64,000 nucleotides of DNA from the NCBI RefSeq assembly GCF_001468005.1, contig NZ_LNYY01000021.1:806637-870636 (forward strand). The letters run 5' to 3'. This DNA is from Legionella steelei (lineage in GTDB: Bacteria > Pseudomonadota > Gammaproteobacteria > Legionellales > Legionellaceae). A program made the position numbers and the translations under genes. Below are positions 44,734-53,946 of the stretch, in pieces; the stretch's first letter is position 1; every line of letters starts with the position of its first letter. Below the pieces are notes generated by a model. That model did not search any database, was not told where the DNA came from, and saw only the letters and a program-made list of their open reading frames with translations.

Positions 44734-47207
44734 TAGCCAACAACCAAATTGATCAATTGTCTGTGTGCAACAACAATTGCTTTTTTTACTGTTTTATCGA
44801 CAAGAAAATCTTTGGCATGTTGTTTTGCTGCAGCAACTAAAGTTTCCTCTGTAGCATCAACACTGGCGGTAAATTGGGCTCTTAATTTTCCATTAACCTG
44901 AACCACATAATCTACTTCATCAGTTTTTAAAGCACCTTTATCTACTCTCGGCCAATTAGCATCAATAATTGCTTTTTCAAAGCCTAATTGTTGCCATATG
45001 TGGTGTGCGATATGAGGTGTTATAGGCGCTAATAATCGCAACAGGATACTTAGGCTGGAATGAATAAAGAATTTATCTTCTTCCGTTTCTATAGCGTAAT
45101 TAGATATTTCATTGAACAGTTTCATGCATCCTGAAACCACGGTATTGAACTGGTTCCGATCATAATCGTGAGTTGCTTGTGCAAGGATTTGATGTACAAC
45201 ATGACGTGATTTCTTTAAACGACTTTCAGCTTGTTGCCAGTTCACATGTCCATTACCACTTAGAATGATATCATTTACTTCCATGAACATATTTTGATGT
45301 TGATGAGCAAAAGTCCAAATTCGTTTTAGAAAGCGATGAGCACCTTCTACTGCTGCATCTGACCATTCTAAAGATTGTTCAGGAGGGGCCGCAAACATAA
45401 CAAATAATCGGGCTGTATCCGCACCATAGGTATCAATCAGATGATTGGGGTCGACAACATTACCTACGGATTTTGACATTTTATGTCCGTCTTTTAAAAC
45501 CATGCCTTGTGTTAATAGAGCTTTAAATGGTTCGTCTGAATTTACTAAACCTTCATCACGCATTAATTTATGGAAAAAGCGGGCATAAAGTAAATGCATT
45601 ACTGCATGTTCAATACCACCAACATATTGGTCTACAGGAGTCCAATATTTTGCGCGGTCATCAAGCATTGCATTTTCCTGCCCTTTACATGCAAAACGAG
45701 CATAATACCAAGAGGATTCAACAAAAGTATCAAACGTATCTGTTTCACGAGTTGCATCCTGGCCACATTTCGGACAGCTAACATTGACGAATTCTGGGCA
45801 TTGAGCTAATGGTGAGCCGGCTCCAGTAAATATTACGTTTTCTGGAAGGACTACGGGGAGCTCTTCATCAGGAACGGGCACGGTACCACATTGTTCACAT
45901 AAAATCATGGGAATAGGAGTACCCCAGTATCGTTGTCTCGATACACCCCAGTCACGTAACCTATAGTTAATTGTTGCTTTACCTGCTTCGTGTTCTTCAA
46001 GGAAATTGGTTATAGTCTCTATTGCTTGAGTAGAGCTTAATCCATCAAACTGGCCTGAATGAATCAGTGTACCTTCCCCAGTGTAGGCAGATGCATTGAA
46101 GTCGTGTTTTACGTCATTTGCAGGCTTAATGACTTCTTTAATAGGTAATTGGTATTTGTGTGCAAATTCCCAGTCTCTTTGATCGTGTGCAGGTACTGAC
46201 ATTACAGCACCTGAGCCGTATTGCATGAGTACAAAATTTGCAACCCATATAGGCAGCTCTTCGCCGGTCACGGGATGGATTGCTGTCATGCCTGTAGCTA
46301 CACCTCGTTTTTCCATGGTAGCTAGTTCTGCTTCAGCCATTTTGGTGCCTTGACAGCTGTCAATAAATTCTTTGACATCCTGACGATTACTTGCTGCTTC
46401 TTTAGCGATGGGGTGATCTGTTGCTACTGCAAGATAGGTTGCGCCCATTAAAGTATCAGGTCGTGTTGTGTATATTTTTAATCGTTTAGGATAATTATTG
46501 ACGTTAAAATGAATTTCAGTACCGGTGGAACGACCAATCCAATTGCGTTGCATTTGTTTTACTTGCGCGGGCCATTCGTCCAAAGTATCCAGTGAGCTAA
46601 GTAATTCATCCGCATAAGCAGTAATTTTAATAAACCATTGAGAAATTTCTTTGCGCTCAACAAGTGCACCCGAGCGCCAGCCACGCCCATCAACGACTTG
46701 TTCATTTGCTAAAACAGTTTGATCTACAGGATCCCAATTTACTACGGCATTTTTTTTGTAGACTAAACCTTTCTCGAATAAGCGAATGAAAAACCACTGT
46801 TCCCATCGATAATATTCAGGTGCACAAGTACAAATTTCACGTCTCCAATCATAAGCATTGCCTAGACGTAAAAATTGCTTTTTCATAGACTCTATATTTT
46901 TTTTAGTCCATTCAGCGGGTGGAATTCCGTTTTTGATGGCCGCATTTTCAGCGGGCAAACCAAATGCATCCCAACCTATTGGTTGAAGCACATTTTTGCC
47001 CAAAGCACGTTGATAACGAGCAATAACGTCTCCAATGGTATAGTTGCGAACATGCCCCATGTGTAATGTTCCACTTGGGTAGGGGAACATGGATAAACAA
47101 TAAAATTTCTCTCTGTTTAAATCTTCTGAAACATTAAATGATTGTTTTTTATGCCAATACTGTTGAGCTTGTTCCTCAACTTCTTGTGGTATATAGGTAT
47201 TATCCAT
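44733..47207 (-). CDS. leuS: Leucyl-tRNA synthetase
   Basis: Charges tRNA-Leu and edits mischarged products. The 824-aa protein has [14 protein letters not shown] (HIGH), a CP1 editing domain (about 225-420, with [15 protein letters not shown]), a zinc-like insert (CEQCG...CPKCG) and [10 protein letters not shown]. Its stop overlaps the lptE start by 1 nt. It lies 69 nt after lnt. Confidence 0.97.
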   Translation of the reverse strand: MDNTYIPQEVEEQAQQYWHKKQSFNVSEDLNREKFYCLSMFPYPSGTLHMGHVRNYTIGDVIARYQRALGKNVLQPIGWDAFGLPAENAAIKNGIPPAEWTKKNIESMKKQFLRLGNAYDWRREICTCAPEYYRWEQWFFIRLFEKGLVYKKNAVVNWDPVDQTVLANEQVVDGRGWRSGALVERKEISQWFIKITAYADELLSSLDTLDEWPAQVKQMQRNWIGRSTGTEIHFNVNNYPKRLKIYTTRPDTLMGATYLAVATDHPIAKEAASNRQDVKEFIDSCQGTKMAEAELATMEKRGVATGMTAIHPVTGEELPIWVANFVLMQYGSGAVMSVPAHDQRDWEFAHKYQLPIKEVIKPANDVKHDFNASAYTGEGTLIHSGQFDGLSSTQAIETITNFLEEHEAGKATINYRLRDWGVSRQRYWGTPIPMILCEQCGTVPVPDEELPVVLPENVIFTGAGSPLAQCPEFVNVSCPKCGQDATRETDTFDTFVESSWYYARFACKGQENAMLDDRAKYWTPVDQYVGGIEHAVMHLLYARFFHKLMRDEGLVNSDEPFKALLTQGMVLKDGHKMSKSVGNVVDPNHLIDTYGADTARLFVMFAAPPEQSLEWSDAAVEGAHRFLKRIWTFAHQHQNMFMEVNDIILSGNGHVNWQQAESRLKKSRHVVHQILAQATHDYDRNQFNTVVSGCMKLFNEISNYAIETEEDKFFIHSSLSILLRLLAPITPHIAHHIWQQLGFEKAIIDANWPRVDKGALKTDEVDYVVQVNGKLRAQFTASVDATEETLVAAAKQHAKDFLVDKTVKKAIVVAHRQLINLVVG

Positions 47208-47276
47208 AGTCCAATTTTTTTAAGTGACTCTAAATCGCTAAGGATAACTCCTCTTGTGTCTGCCAGCAATAGATTA

Positions 47277-48809
47277 TTACCGGAATAAGCGACGAAGTTG
47301 AATAAAAAGTATAAAAACAAGGAAAATTGTGCAAAAAATGAGGGATGGGTACTCATGCCAAATAATCCATGGGGTCAAACCTTCTGCCGGAAAGACACTG
47401 CTTTCTAGGAGGCCAGGACTAAAAGGAGGAAGGCTTTCTATTATGTCCCCATTGGCATCAATGACTGATGATAGACCATCGTTATTAACGACTACTTGAT
47501 ATCTCCCTGTAAGTAGAGAAAGAATTTGCGCCATTTGTAATTGTTGGTAACTAGCCAGTGAATGCCCAAACCAGCCATTGTCACTGATTGAAACGATCCA
47601 TTGGGCTTGGGGCATTTGTTCACGCAATATATTGGGATATGCAATCTCATAACAAATGAGGCTTGCTATTGGATGGTTTTCAATGCGAATTAGAGATTGT
47701 TTTCTTTTTCCTGGCAACAAATTAGGTTCTGGTAAGTTCAACCAATGATTAATCGTCACCAGAGGTTTGGGAATGTATTCTCCAAAAGGAACTAGATGAC
47801 GTTTGAGTTTTTTCCCTTTTGCTTGCCCGAGTGTAATGACTGAGTTGTAGTAATTTGTTTCTGAATCATTTGTAGGTTGTAAAATACCTAACATAAGCGC
47901 ACTTTTTGCCTTTAATGCTTTGTTATTCAGTTTAAGTAAATATTTATCCAAATAGCTTGCGGGTAGCGGTATGGCTGACTCAGGCAAAATAATTAATTGT
48001 TTTCCCAAAAGTTTATTAATTGAGTTTTCATAATATTTTAGTAAGTTCCAAAATAAGGCTTCATCCCATTTATCGCGCATGGATAAATTGGCTTGTACGG
48101 CACCAATACTAATTGGTTCTTTTTTGACTCGTGACCATGAAATGTTTTTGCACAACATCGGGCCGATAAGAATCAGTACAATGGTGATTAAATAATAGTA
48201 ACGATTGGCTGAGTTTTGTGTCACGGCTAAAGTGAGTAATGCCGCAATAAGGACACATACTAAACTTAATCCATAAACTCCTAGAATAGGTGCGATGTAT
48301 TTTATTGGTGTATCAATGAGTGGTGTGCCTACTGATAGCCAGGGAAATCCAGTAAATAATGTAGCACGACAATATTCACTCAAACACCATAAGACACAAA
48401 ATAGAGTTAAAGACACCAGTTTGCGATTTTTGAACTCTAGTAATTTATATAGATAAGCTACTAGAGCAGGGAAGAGTGCAAGGTACATAATGAAAATTAA
48501 TGTAATTAACCCGGCAAGAAAATAATTGAGTTGTCCATAGTCATGGATACTGACTATGACCCAAGAAACCCCAAATCCAAAATAACCCATCCCATAAAAA
48601 AATCCTAAAGAAAAACCTTGTTTTCTAGAGCAATTTTGGAGGCTTGAATAGAGAAATGCCAAACTTAAAAGTATCAACCCTGGTATGTGAAAAGGTGCAA
48701 AACCAAAAGGCGCTATCAGTCCTGCCATGAACACAAAAAAATATTTAATATAGCCAAGATGAATGGAGGAATTCAATGAAATAGGATTGGCTAAAGCGGT
48801 TGGCTTCAT
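47277..48809 (-). CDS. lnt: Apolipoprotein N-acyltransferase Lnt
   Basis: Adds the third acyl chain to lipoproteins in the inner membrane. The 510-aa product has about six to seven N-terminal membrane segments and a nitrilase-fold domain with LPESAIPLP (catalytic Glu), FGEYIPKP and LICYEIAYPN (catalytic Cys). It is the first gene of lnt-leuS-lptE-holA-nadD. It is useful to note that lptE and the OMF lipoprotein in this window need its product. Confidence 0.93.
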   Translation of the reverse strand: MKPTALANPISLNSSIHLGYIKYFFVFMAGLIAPFGFAPFHIPGLILLSLAFLYSSLQNCSRKQGFSLGFFYGMGYFGFGVSWVIVSIHDYGQLNYFLAGLITLIFIMYLALFPALVAYLYKLLEFKNRKLVSLTLFCVLWCLSEYCRATLFTGFPWLSVGTPLIDTPIKYIAPILGVYGLSLVCVLIAALLTLAVTQNSANRYYYLITIVLILIGPMLCKNISWSRVKKEPISIGAVQANLSMRDKWDEALFWNLLKYYENSINKLLGKQLIILPESAIPLPASYLDKYLLKLNNKALKAKSALMLGILQPTNDSETNYYNSVITLGQAKGKKLKRHLVPFGEYIPKPLVTINHWLNLPEPNLLPGKRKQSLIRIENHPIASLICYEIAYPNILREQMPQAQWIVSISDNGWFGHSLASYQQLQMAQILSLLTGRYQVVVNNDGLSSVIDANGDIIESLPPFSPGLLESSVFPAEGLTPWIIWHEYPSLIFCTIFLVFILFIQLRRLFR

Positions 48810-48895
48810 GGGTTATGAATAAATTATAAAACGATAAGATAATGGAGTCCTCTATTTAGGTCAAGAATTAGTGAGTTATTTTAGCAATTAATCCT

Positions 48896-48938
48896 TATCG
48901 TTCAATGAAAAGCCATATTTGCTGTATATTGAACGATA
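48896..48938. repeat. Inverted repeat between phaC-like gene and lnt
   Basis: tatcgttcaat (48896-48906) and attgaacgata (48928-48938) form a perfect 11-bp stem with a 21-nt loop. It lies 30 nt after the stop of the PhaC-like gene and upstream of lnt. It could be a transcript end or an operator; no T-run follows. Confidence 0.6.
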
Positions 48939-48968
48939 CTCAATAGTATGCATCTCAAGTAAGTTATT

Positions 48969-50762
48969 TTATTTTTTCAGCACATAAGTCCCTGGAGCAT
49001 CGCAAATTACGCTTATATTTTTTTCAGGGTTACCTAGCTTAGGTGGTTTCTTTTTGGAGCCTGAGTAATCTGCAAGCCATTTTTCCCATGTGGGCCACCA
49101 AGAATCTTTAAAGTGAGGGGCTCTTTCTAACCAAATGTCAGGGGCCAAATGTTTCTCATTTCTTTTATGAGTTAGTATTTGATAACTTCGTCCAGGCTCA
49201 CCGGGCACATTAACAATCCCAGTATTATGGCCTGCGTTAGTTAACACAAAAGTAATCTCGCTATCAGTAAAGTAATGAATTTTATAAACGGACTTCCATG
49301 GCGCAATGTGATCCTTTATGGTACTTACTGAAAAAATTGGGAGCTGTATGTCAGCAAGATTTATATTATTATTAAGAATCTTAAAACGTCCTTCAACTAA
49401 GTCATTGTTTAAAAACAAATGGCGCAAATACTCACTATGCATTTTATAGGGCATTCTTGTGGTATCATAATCCCATGCCATCAAATCATTTACTGTTTGT
49501 CGTTTGCCCAGCAAATAATCATAAACAGCGCGCGACCAAATCAAATCTATGGACCGTAACATACTAAATGCACCGGCCATTTGCGATCCGTCTAAATAAC
49601 CTTTTTCCCACATGATGTCTTCAATGTAGGTAAGCTGGTTTTCGTCAATAAATAGCTGCAGTTCGCCGGCATCCTCAAAGTCGGTTTGTGAGGCAAACAG
49701 CGTCATTGTTTTTAATCGATTATCATTATTAGCGGCCATTTGTGCAGCAACCATAGTTAATAAGGTTCCTCCAATACAATAGCCTACAGTATGAATTTTT
49801 TGTTGTGGAATAATTTGGTTTATTGTTTTTAAAGCATCCATCACTCCAAGTTGTGCATAATCAGAAAAATCCAAGTCTCTATCTTCAGAGGTTGGGTTTT
49901 TCCAGGAGATTATAAATACGGTATGTCCTTTATCTACTAAGTATTTAACCATGGAATTATTTGGCGAAAGATCAAGTATGTAATACTTCATGATCCATGC
50001 AGGAACGATCAAAATAGGCTCTGGATGAACGGTAGGTGTTGTTGGTTCGTATTGGATAAGTTCAATTAAACGATTCCTGTAAATAACTTTTCCTGGAGTT
50101 ACCGCAATATTCTCTCCAACTTTATATTTTTCACTGCCTGCAGGCGGGGTGTTATTCAGTTCCCGAGTAATGTCTTCAAGAAAATTATTCCATCCTTTGA
50201 TAAAATTCATGCCTCCTTCATTCATTGTTGTCGTGATTACTTCGGGGTTCATTGCAGGAACATTTGAGGGGGCAAAAATATCCAAAACTTGGCGCGTGAC
50301 AAAATTAACAATATTTTCATGATGTTTGGAAACACCACGAAGATGTGTCGTTGCATCGTTCCACCATTCTTCGGTTAATAAAAATGACTGGGTATAGATA
50401 TTGAATGGAAACTTTGCCCACAGCTCATTTTGGAAGCGATGATCTGTTTGACGTACCTCAACACAAGGTGCACATTTATCTTGGGTTTGTTGGTGGATGT
50501 ATTGTAATAAATGCCCAAGTTTTTTGAGTGCGTTTTTATTTAAATCGGCTCGTTTTGCCGGTGAGAAATATAAATAGATTAACCAATCTGCAAAAGACAT
50601 CAGGAGTGTTCCGGGCGACGTCCAGTTGCTCAATTGACTGATTGTCGCGTGGAATAATCTATCAAAACTAAGTCCTTCGTAGTCCCCTTGTTCTGACTCA
50701 GATGATCTGAGGTTCCGTATATTTTCAACGGATTTTGGATGATTTTTTTTTGATTTATTCAT
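48969..50762 (-). CDS. phaC: Poly(3-hydroxyalkanoate) synthase, class I PhaC-like
   Basis: Polymerises 3-hydroxyacyl-CoA into storage polyester. The 597-aa protein has the lipase-like box GYCIGG with the catalytic Cys at about residue 329, catalytic Asp in KDHIAPWKS and catalytic His in AGHNTGIVN, plus the PhaC N-terminal domain. The C-terminal LERAPHFKDSWWPTWEKWL is typical of class I synthases. It is divergent from a lysine/fatty-acid breakdown cluster. Legionella has several PhaC paralogues; which one this is cannot be told. Confidence 0.93.
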   Translation of the reverse strand: MNKSKKNHPKSVENIRNLRSSESEQGDYEGLSFDRLFHATISQLSNWTSPGTLLMSFADWLIYLYFSPAKRADLNKNALKKLGHLLQYIHQQTQDKCAPCVEVRQTDHRFQNELWAKFPFNIYTQSFLLTEEWWNDATTHLRGVSKHHENIVNFVTRQVLDIFAPSNVPAMNPEVITTTMNEGGMNFIKGWNNFLEDITRELNNTPPAGSEKYKVGENIAVTPGKVIYRNRLIELIQYEPTTPTVHPEPILIVPAWIMKYYILDLSPNNSMVKYLVDKGHTVFIISWKNPTSEDRDLDFSDYAQLGVMDALKTINQIIPQQKIHTVGYCIGGTLLTMVAAQMAANNDNRLKTMTLFASQTDFEDAGELQLFIDENQLTYIEDIMWEKGYLDGSQMAGAFSMLRSIDLIWSRAVYDYLLGKRQTVNDLMAWDYDTTRMPYKMHSEYLRHLFLNNDLVEGRFKILNNNINLADIQLPIFSVSTIKDHIAPWKSVYKIHYFTDSEITFVLTNAGHNTGIVNVPGEPGRSYQILTHKRNEKHLAPDIWLERAPHFKDSWWPTWEKWLADYSGSKKKPPKLGNPEKNISVICDAPGTYVLKK

Positions 50763-51088
50763 GACAAGTTCCTTTTGCCAAATCCAAGAATAGATTAAAT
50801 GTAACAGTTCCCAACATTATGGATCAAAAATTGGAATAACTCGATTTAAAAAAGCATTTTGAACTTTTTAGGTATGAGATTAGCGAATACTCGGGTTGTA
50901 TACAAATTGTTAGATTGAACCAGAATGCTGGGTTTTAGAGCACCTAAATGCAGTATACACCTGATATTTACATAGTGGCATGCATAAAAAATCAGCATTT
51001 TTTCAAGGTAGTAGAATTGTAAACAGCCACTATCCAATTCCTAATATTTTGTGTAGGATGATCGCGTTTTATAATGGAGAGGGATTAA
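50763..51088. other. Divergent intergenic region phaC-like / saccharopine-dehydrogenase-like
   Basis: No gene seen. It must hold both promoters. A good ribosome site (ggagaggga) ends it ahead of ATG 51089. No clear regulator operator could be recognised. Confidence 0.5.
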
Positions 51089-52177
51089 ATGTATAATGTA
51101 ATGATTACTGGTGCAGGGAAAATTGGTAGCTTAATCGCTTGTTTATTATCAGACAGCGGTTCTTACCAGGTCCATTTAGTTGATATCGATTTTAATGGAT
51201 CAGATGTAAAAAGGCTGTTGGAAGCGGTACCCCAAATTAAAACAGTAGCCTTAGATGTATGTGATAAACAGTCAACTCAAGCTTACATGGAAAAGCATAA
51301 TATTGTTGCTGTTATCTCAAGCCTTCCTTATTTTTTAAATACCTATGTTGCTGAAGCTGCAAAAGCTGCAAAAGCACATTATTTTGATCTCACAGAAGAT
51401 ACAGCAGTTACAGAAGCAGTAAAGGCGATAGCTCTTGATGCAGAAACTGCATTTGTGCCTCAATGTGGATTAGCTCCTGGATTTATCAGTATCGCAGCAA
51501 ATAGTCTCATGCAGGAGTTTGAAGAGAACTACCATGTGAAATTACGTGTAGGCGCACTACCGCAAAATGCAAACAATGCACTCCAATATTCATTAACTTG
51601 GTCTACTGATGGGGTGATCAATGAATACGGTAACCCTTGTTATGCAATTAAATACGGAAAAGCAGTCACTTTGGCGCCTTTAGAAGGATTAGAAACGATC
51701 CAAATTGATGGTTGTGAATACGAAGCGTTTAATACCTCTGGTGGACTGGGAAGTTTGGCGGAGATGCATGCGGGTAAAGTACAAACCATGAATTATAAAA
51801 CAATGCGTTATCCAGGCCATTGTTCAAAGATGCGCTTATTAATGAACGACTTGCGATTAAATCAAGACAGGCCTACTTTAAAACGCATTTTGGAAAACGC
51901 TATTCCCAAAACTTATCAAGATCTTGTTATTGTTTATGTTTCCGTTGAAGGAATGAAGCGTGGTGAGTTGACGGAAAAAAATTACGTGAAAAAGATTTAT
52001 CCTGCGGAAATTCGTGGTTTGGAATGGTCTGCAATTCAAATCAGTACTGCCTCCGGTGTTTGTGCTGTGGTGGATTTGGTATTGGGGCAATCTAATGAAT
52101 ATAAAGGCCTGGTCTTACAGGAAAAATTCCACTTGTCTGCCGTGTTAGAAAATCGCTTTGGCCGTTACTACGCGTAA
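51089..52177 (+). CDS. Saccharopine dehydrogenase family protein (possible lysine 6-dehydrogenase)
   Basis: NAD(P)-dependent oxidoreductase. The 362-aa product begins MYNVMITGAGKIGSLIACLL (GxGxxG Rossmann fold), followed by FDLTEDTAVTE and VPQCGLAPGFI, typical of the lysine 6-dehydrogenase/saccharopine reductase group. The next gene encodes an ALDH7-like enzyme, which would oxidise the piperideine-6-carboxylate that lysine 6-dehydrogenase makes, so a lysine to aminoadipate route is likely. This is inference from family and neighbourhood. The stop codon lies within a family A-like repeat scrap. Confidence 0.8.
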   Translation: MYNVMITGAGKIGSLIACLLSDSGSYQVHLVDIDFNGSDVKRLLEAVPQIKTVALDVCDKQSTQAYMEKHNIVAVISSLPYFLNTYVAEAAKAAKAHYFDLTEDTAVTEAVKAIALDAETAFVPQCGLAPGFISIAANSLMQEFEENYHVKLRVGALPQNANNALQYSLTWSTDGVINEYGNPCYAIKYGKAVTLAPLEGLETIQIDGCEYEAFNTSGGLGSLAEMHAGKVQTMNYKTMRYPGHCSKMRLLMNDLRLNQDRPTLKRILENAIPKTYQDLVIVYVSVEGMKRGELTEKNYVKKIYPAEIRGLEWSAIQISTASGVCAVVDLVLGQSNEYKGLVLQEKFHLSAVLENRFGRYYA

Positions 52178-52225
52178 CCTGGAATGTCGTTTACTGTTCC
52201 CGGGTTCGTAGAGTTCCCGGGTTAC
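52174..52225. repeat. Degenerate family A palindrome
   Basis: gtaacctggaatgtc ... gttcccgggttcgtagag then ttcccgggttac. The ends are inverted (gtaacctgg and cccgggttac) and the stop codon TAA of the upstream gene lies in its first bases. Confidence 0.5.
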
Positions 52226-52239
52226 TATGGAGATAATGA

Positions 52240-53760
52240 ATGGACATATTAAAACGTTTGAAAATTCATGCAGTTAATCCAGGTGCCTATAGTGGTCAGG
52301 GTTGGCAAAGTGGAGTTCATGAACATAAATTAATCTCTTGTAATCCTGCAAATGGTGAAAAGCTTGCCGAAATAGCAACCTGCACTATGAAAGATTATGA
52401 AGAGGTAATGACTCGTGCTCAGCATGCAGCCCATGAATGGAGAAAAGTTCCTGCTCCTAAAAGAGGTGAAATAATAAGACAAATTGGTCAAGCCTTACGT
52501 GAGCATAAAGATGCCTTAGGTAGTTTGGTTTCTTTAGAAATGGGTAAGTCCAAGCAAGAAGGGGATGGTGAAGTTCAGGAAATGATTGATATAGCTGATT
52601 TTGCAGTAGGTCAATCACGAATGTTGTATGGTAACACAATGCATTCTGAGCGTCCCCAGCACAGAATGTATGAGCAATGGCATCCATATGGCATTGTCGG
52701 GGTTATTTCAGCATTTAATTTCCCAGTTGCAGTTTGGTCTTGGAATGCTTTTCTTGCTGCGATTTGTGGTAACGTCACTGTGTGGAAACCTTCAGCAAAG
52801 ACGCCTTTGTGTGCTGTAGCAGTGCAACATATTTGCAATGATGTGTTACGAGCGAATGATTGTCCTGAAATATTTAGTTTAGTTATTCCATCTGACCATG
52901 ATGTAGTTGAAGCGCTTGTTAATGATCAACGTATCCCTCTTATTTCTTTTACTGGTTCAACAGCTGTAGGTAAGCAAGTTGCTGCAAAAGTTGCATCCCG
53001 ATTAGGAAAGACTATTTTAGAGTTAGGGGGCAATAATGCGATAATTCTTGATGAGTCCGCCGATTTCCATTTAGCAATTCCAGGGATTGTTTTTGGAGCA
53101 GTAGGTACAGCCGGACAACGATGCACTTCTACACGTCGCTTATTTGTCCACCATGCTAAGTATGATTATGTTGTTGAGCGTTTATGTTTTGCCTATGAGC
53201 AAATAACAATTGGTGATCCTTTAGATAAGGTGAATTTGATGGGGCCTCTGATTGATAAACAAGCGGTAGATCAATTTAATCGAGCAATCGTTCGCATCAA
53301 AGAAGCAGGGGGACGAATCGTCTTTGGTGGTGAAACAGTGCCTCAACCAGGCTTTTTTGTACAACCTACTTTAGTATGTGATGTGAAAAATCATTGGGAT
53401 ATTGTGCAAGAAGAAACATTTGCGCCTATTTTATATGTTATGCCTTTTCAAACAATTGATGAGGCGATTGCTTTACAAAATCATGTACCTCAGGGTTTAT
53501 CTTCAGCCATGTTTACCCAAAATTTAAAAAATGCAGAACATTTTTTAAGTGCTTGGGGAAGTGATTGTGGTATAGCCAATATTAATATAGGTACTTCAGG
53601 TGCTGAAATTGGCGGTGCATTTGGTGGAGAAAAAGAAACAGGCGGTGGTCGTGAATCTGGATCTGACTCTTGGAAAGCATACATGCGTCGACAAACCAAT
53701 ACGATAAACTGGGGAAATGAATTACCTTTAGCCCAAGGCATTCGTTTTGATTTGGTATAG
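52240..53760 (+). CDS. ALDH7-type aldehyde dehydrogenase (piperideine-6-carboxylate/aminoadipate-semialdehyde dehydrogenase-like)
   Basis: Oxidises an aldehyde with NAD. The 506-aa protein has the catalytic Glu261 (LELGGNNAI) and Cys295 ([10 protein letters not shown]). The N-terminus [10 protein letters not shown] and the C-terminal [19 protein letters not shown] are typical of ALDH7A1/antiquitin and AmaB-like bacterial enzymes. With the preceding gene it suggests lysine to 2-aminoadipate. Osmotic-stress or other aldehydes are alternative substrates. Confidence 0.88.
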   Translation: MDILKRLKIHAVNPGAYSGQGWQSGVHEHKLISCNPANGEKLAEIATCTMKDYEEVMTRAQHAAHEWRKVPAPKRGEIIRQIGQALREHKDALGSLVSLEMGKSKQEGDGEVQEMIDIADFAVGQSRMLYGNTMHSERPQHRMYEQWHPYGIVGVISAFNFPVAVWSWNAFLAAICGNVTVWKPSAKTPLCAVAVQHICNDVLRANDCPEIFSLVIPSDHDVVEALVNDQRIPLISFTGSTAVGKQVAAKVASRLGKTILELGGNNAIILDESADFHLAIPGIVFGAVGTAGQRCTSTRRLFVHHAKYDYVVERLCFAYEQITIGDPLDKVNLMGPLIDKQAVDQFNRAIVRIKEAGGRIVFGGETVPQPGFFVQPTLVCDVKNHWDIVQEETFAPILYVMPFQTIDEAIALQNHVPQGLSSAMFTQNLKNAEHFLSAWGSDCGIANINIGTSGAEIGGAFGGEKETGGGRESGSDSWKAYMRRQTNTINWGNELPLAQGIRFDLV

Positions 53761-53840
53761 TTGAAATTATAACTGCGCGAAGTATGGAGCTTGTTTCCAT
53801 TCTGGCTCAAGATGGTAGAAATGTAAACAGGCCTTAAATT

Positions 53841-53922
53841 GTAGCCTGGGTGAAGCGAAGCGTAACCCGGGTTGTTTTGCACAATAAGAAACCCGGGTTA
53901 CGCTTCGCTTCACCCAGGCTAC
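53841..53922. repeat. Palindromic intergenic element, family A, perfect copy
   Basis: Two identical 33-bp arms (53841-53873 and 53890-53922, starting gtagcctgggtgaagcgaag and ending cacccaggctac) surround a 16-nt loop. It lies between the ALDH and fadN-like genes. A frame through it and into fadN (from 53872) is not a natural N-terminus. Confidence 0.95.
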
Positions 53923-53946
53923 TTTTTAATTAACGAGGAAAAAGAA

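Noticed and set aside
50846-51037. 63-codon minus-strand frame in the phaC divergent region
   Set aside because: No ribosome site or domain, and it lies where both promoters must be.
53872-53946. N-terminal extension of the fadN-like gene
   Set aside because: The residues (NPGYASLHPGY) are read from a palindromic element; a good ribosome site precedes ATG 53947.
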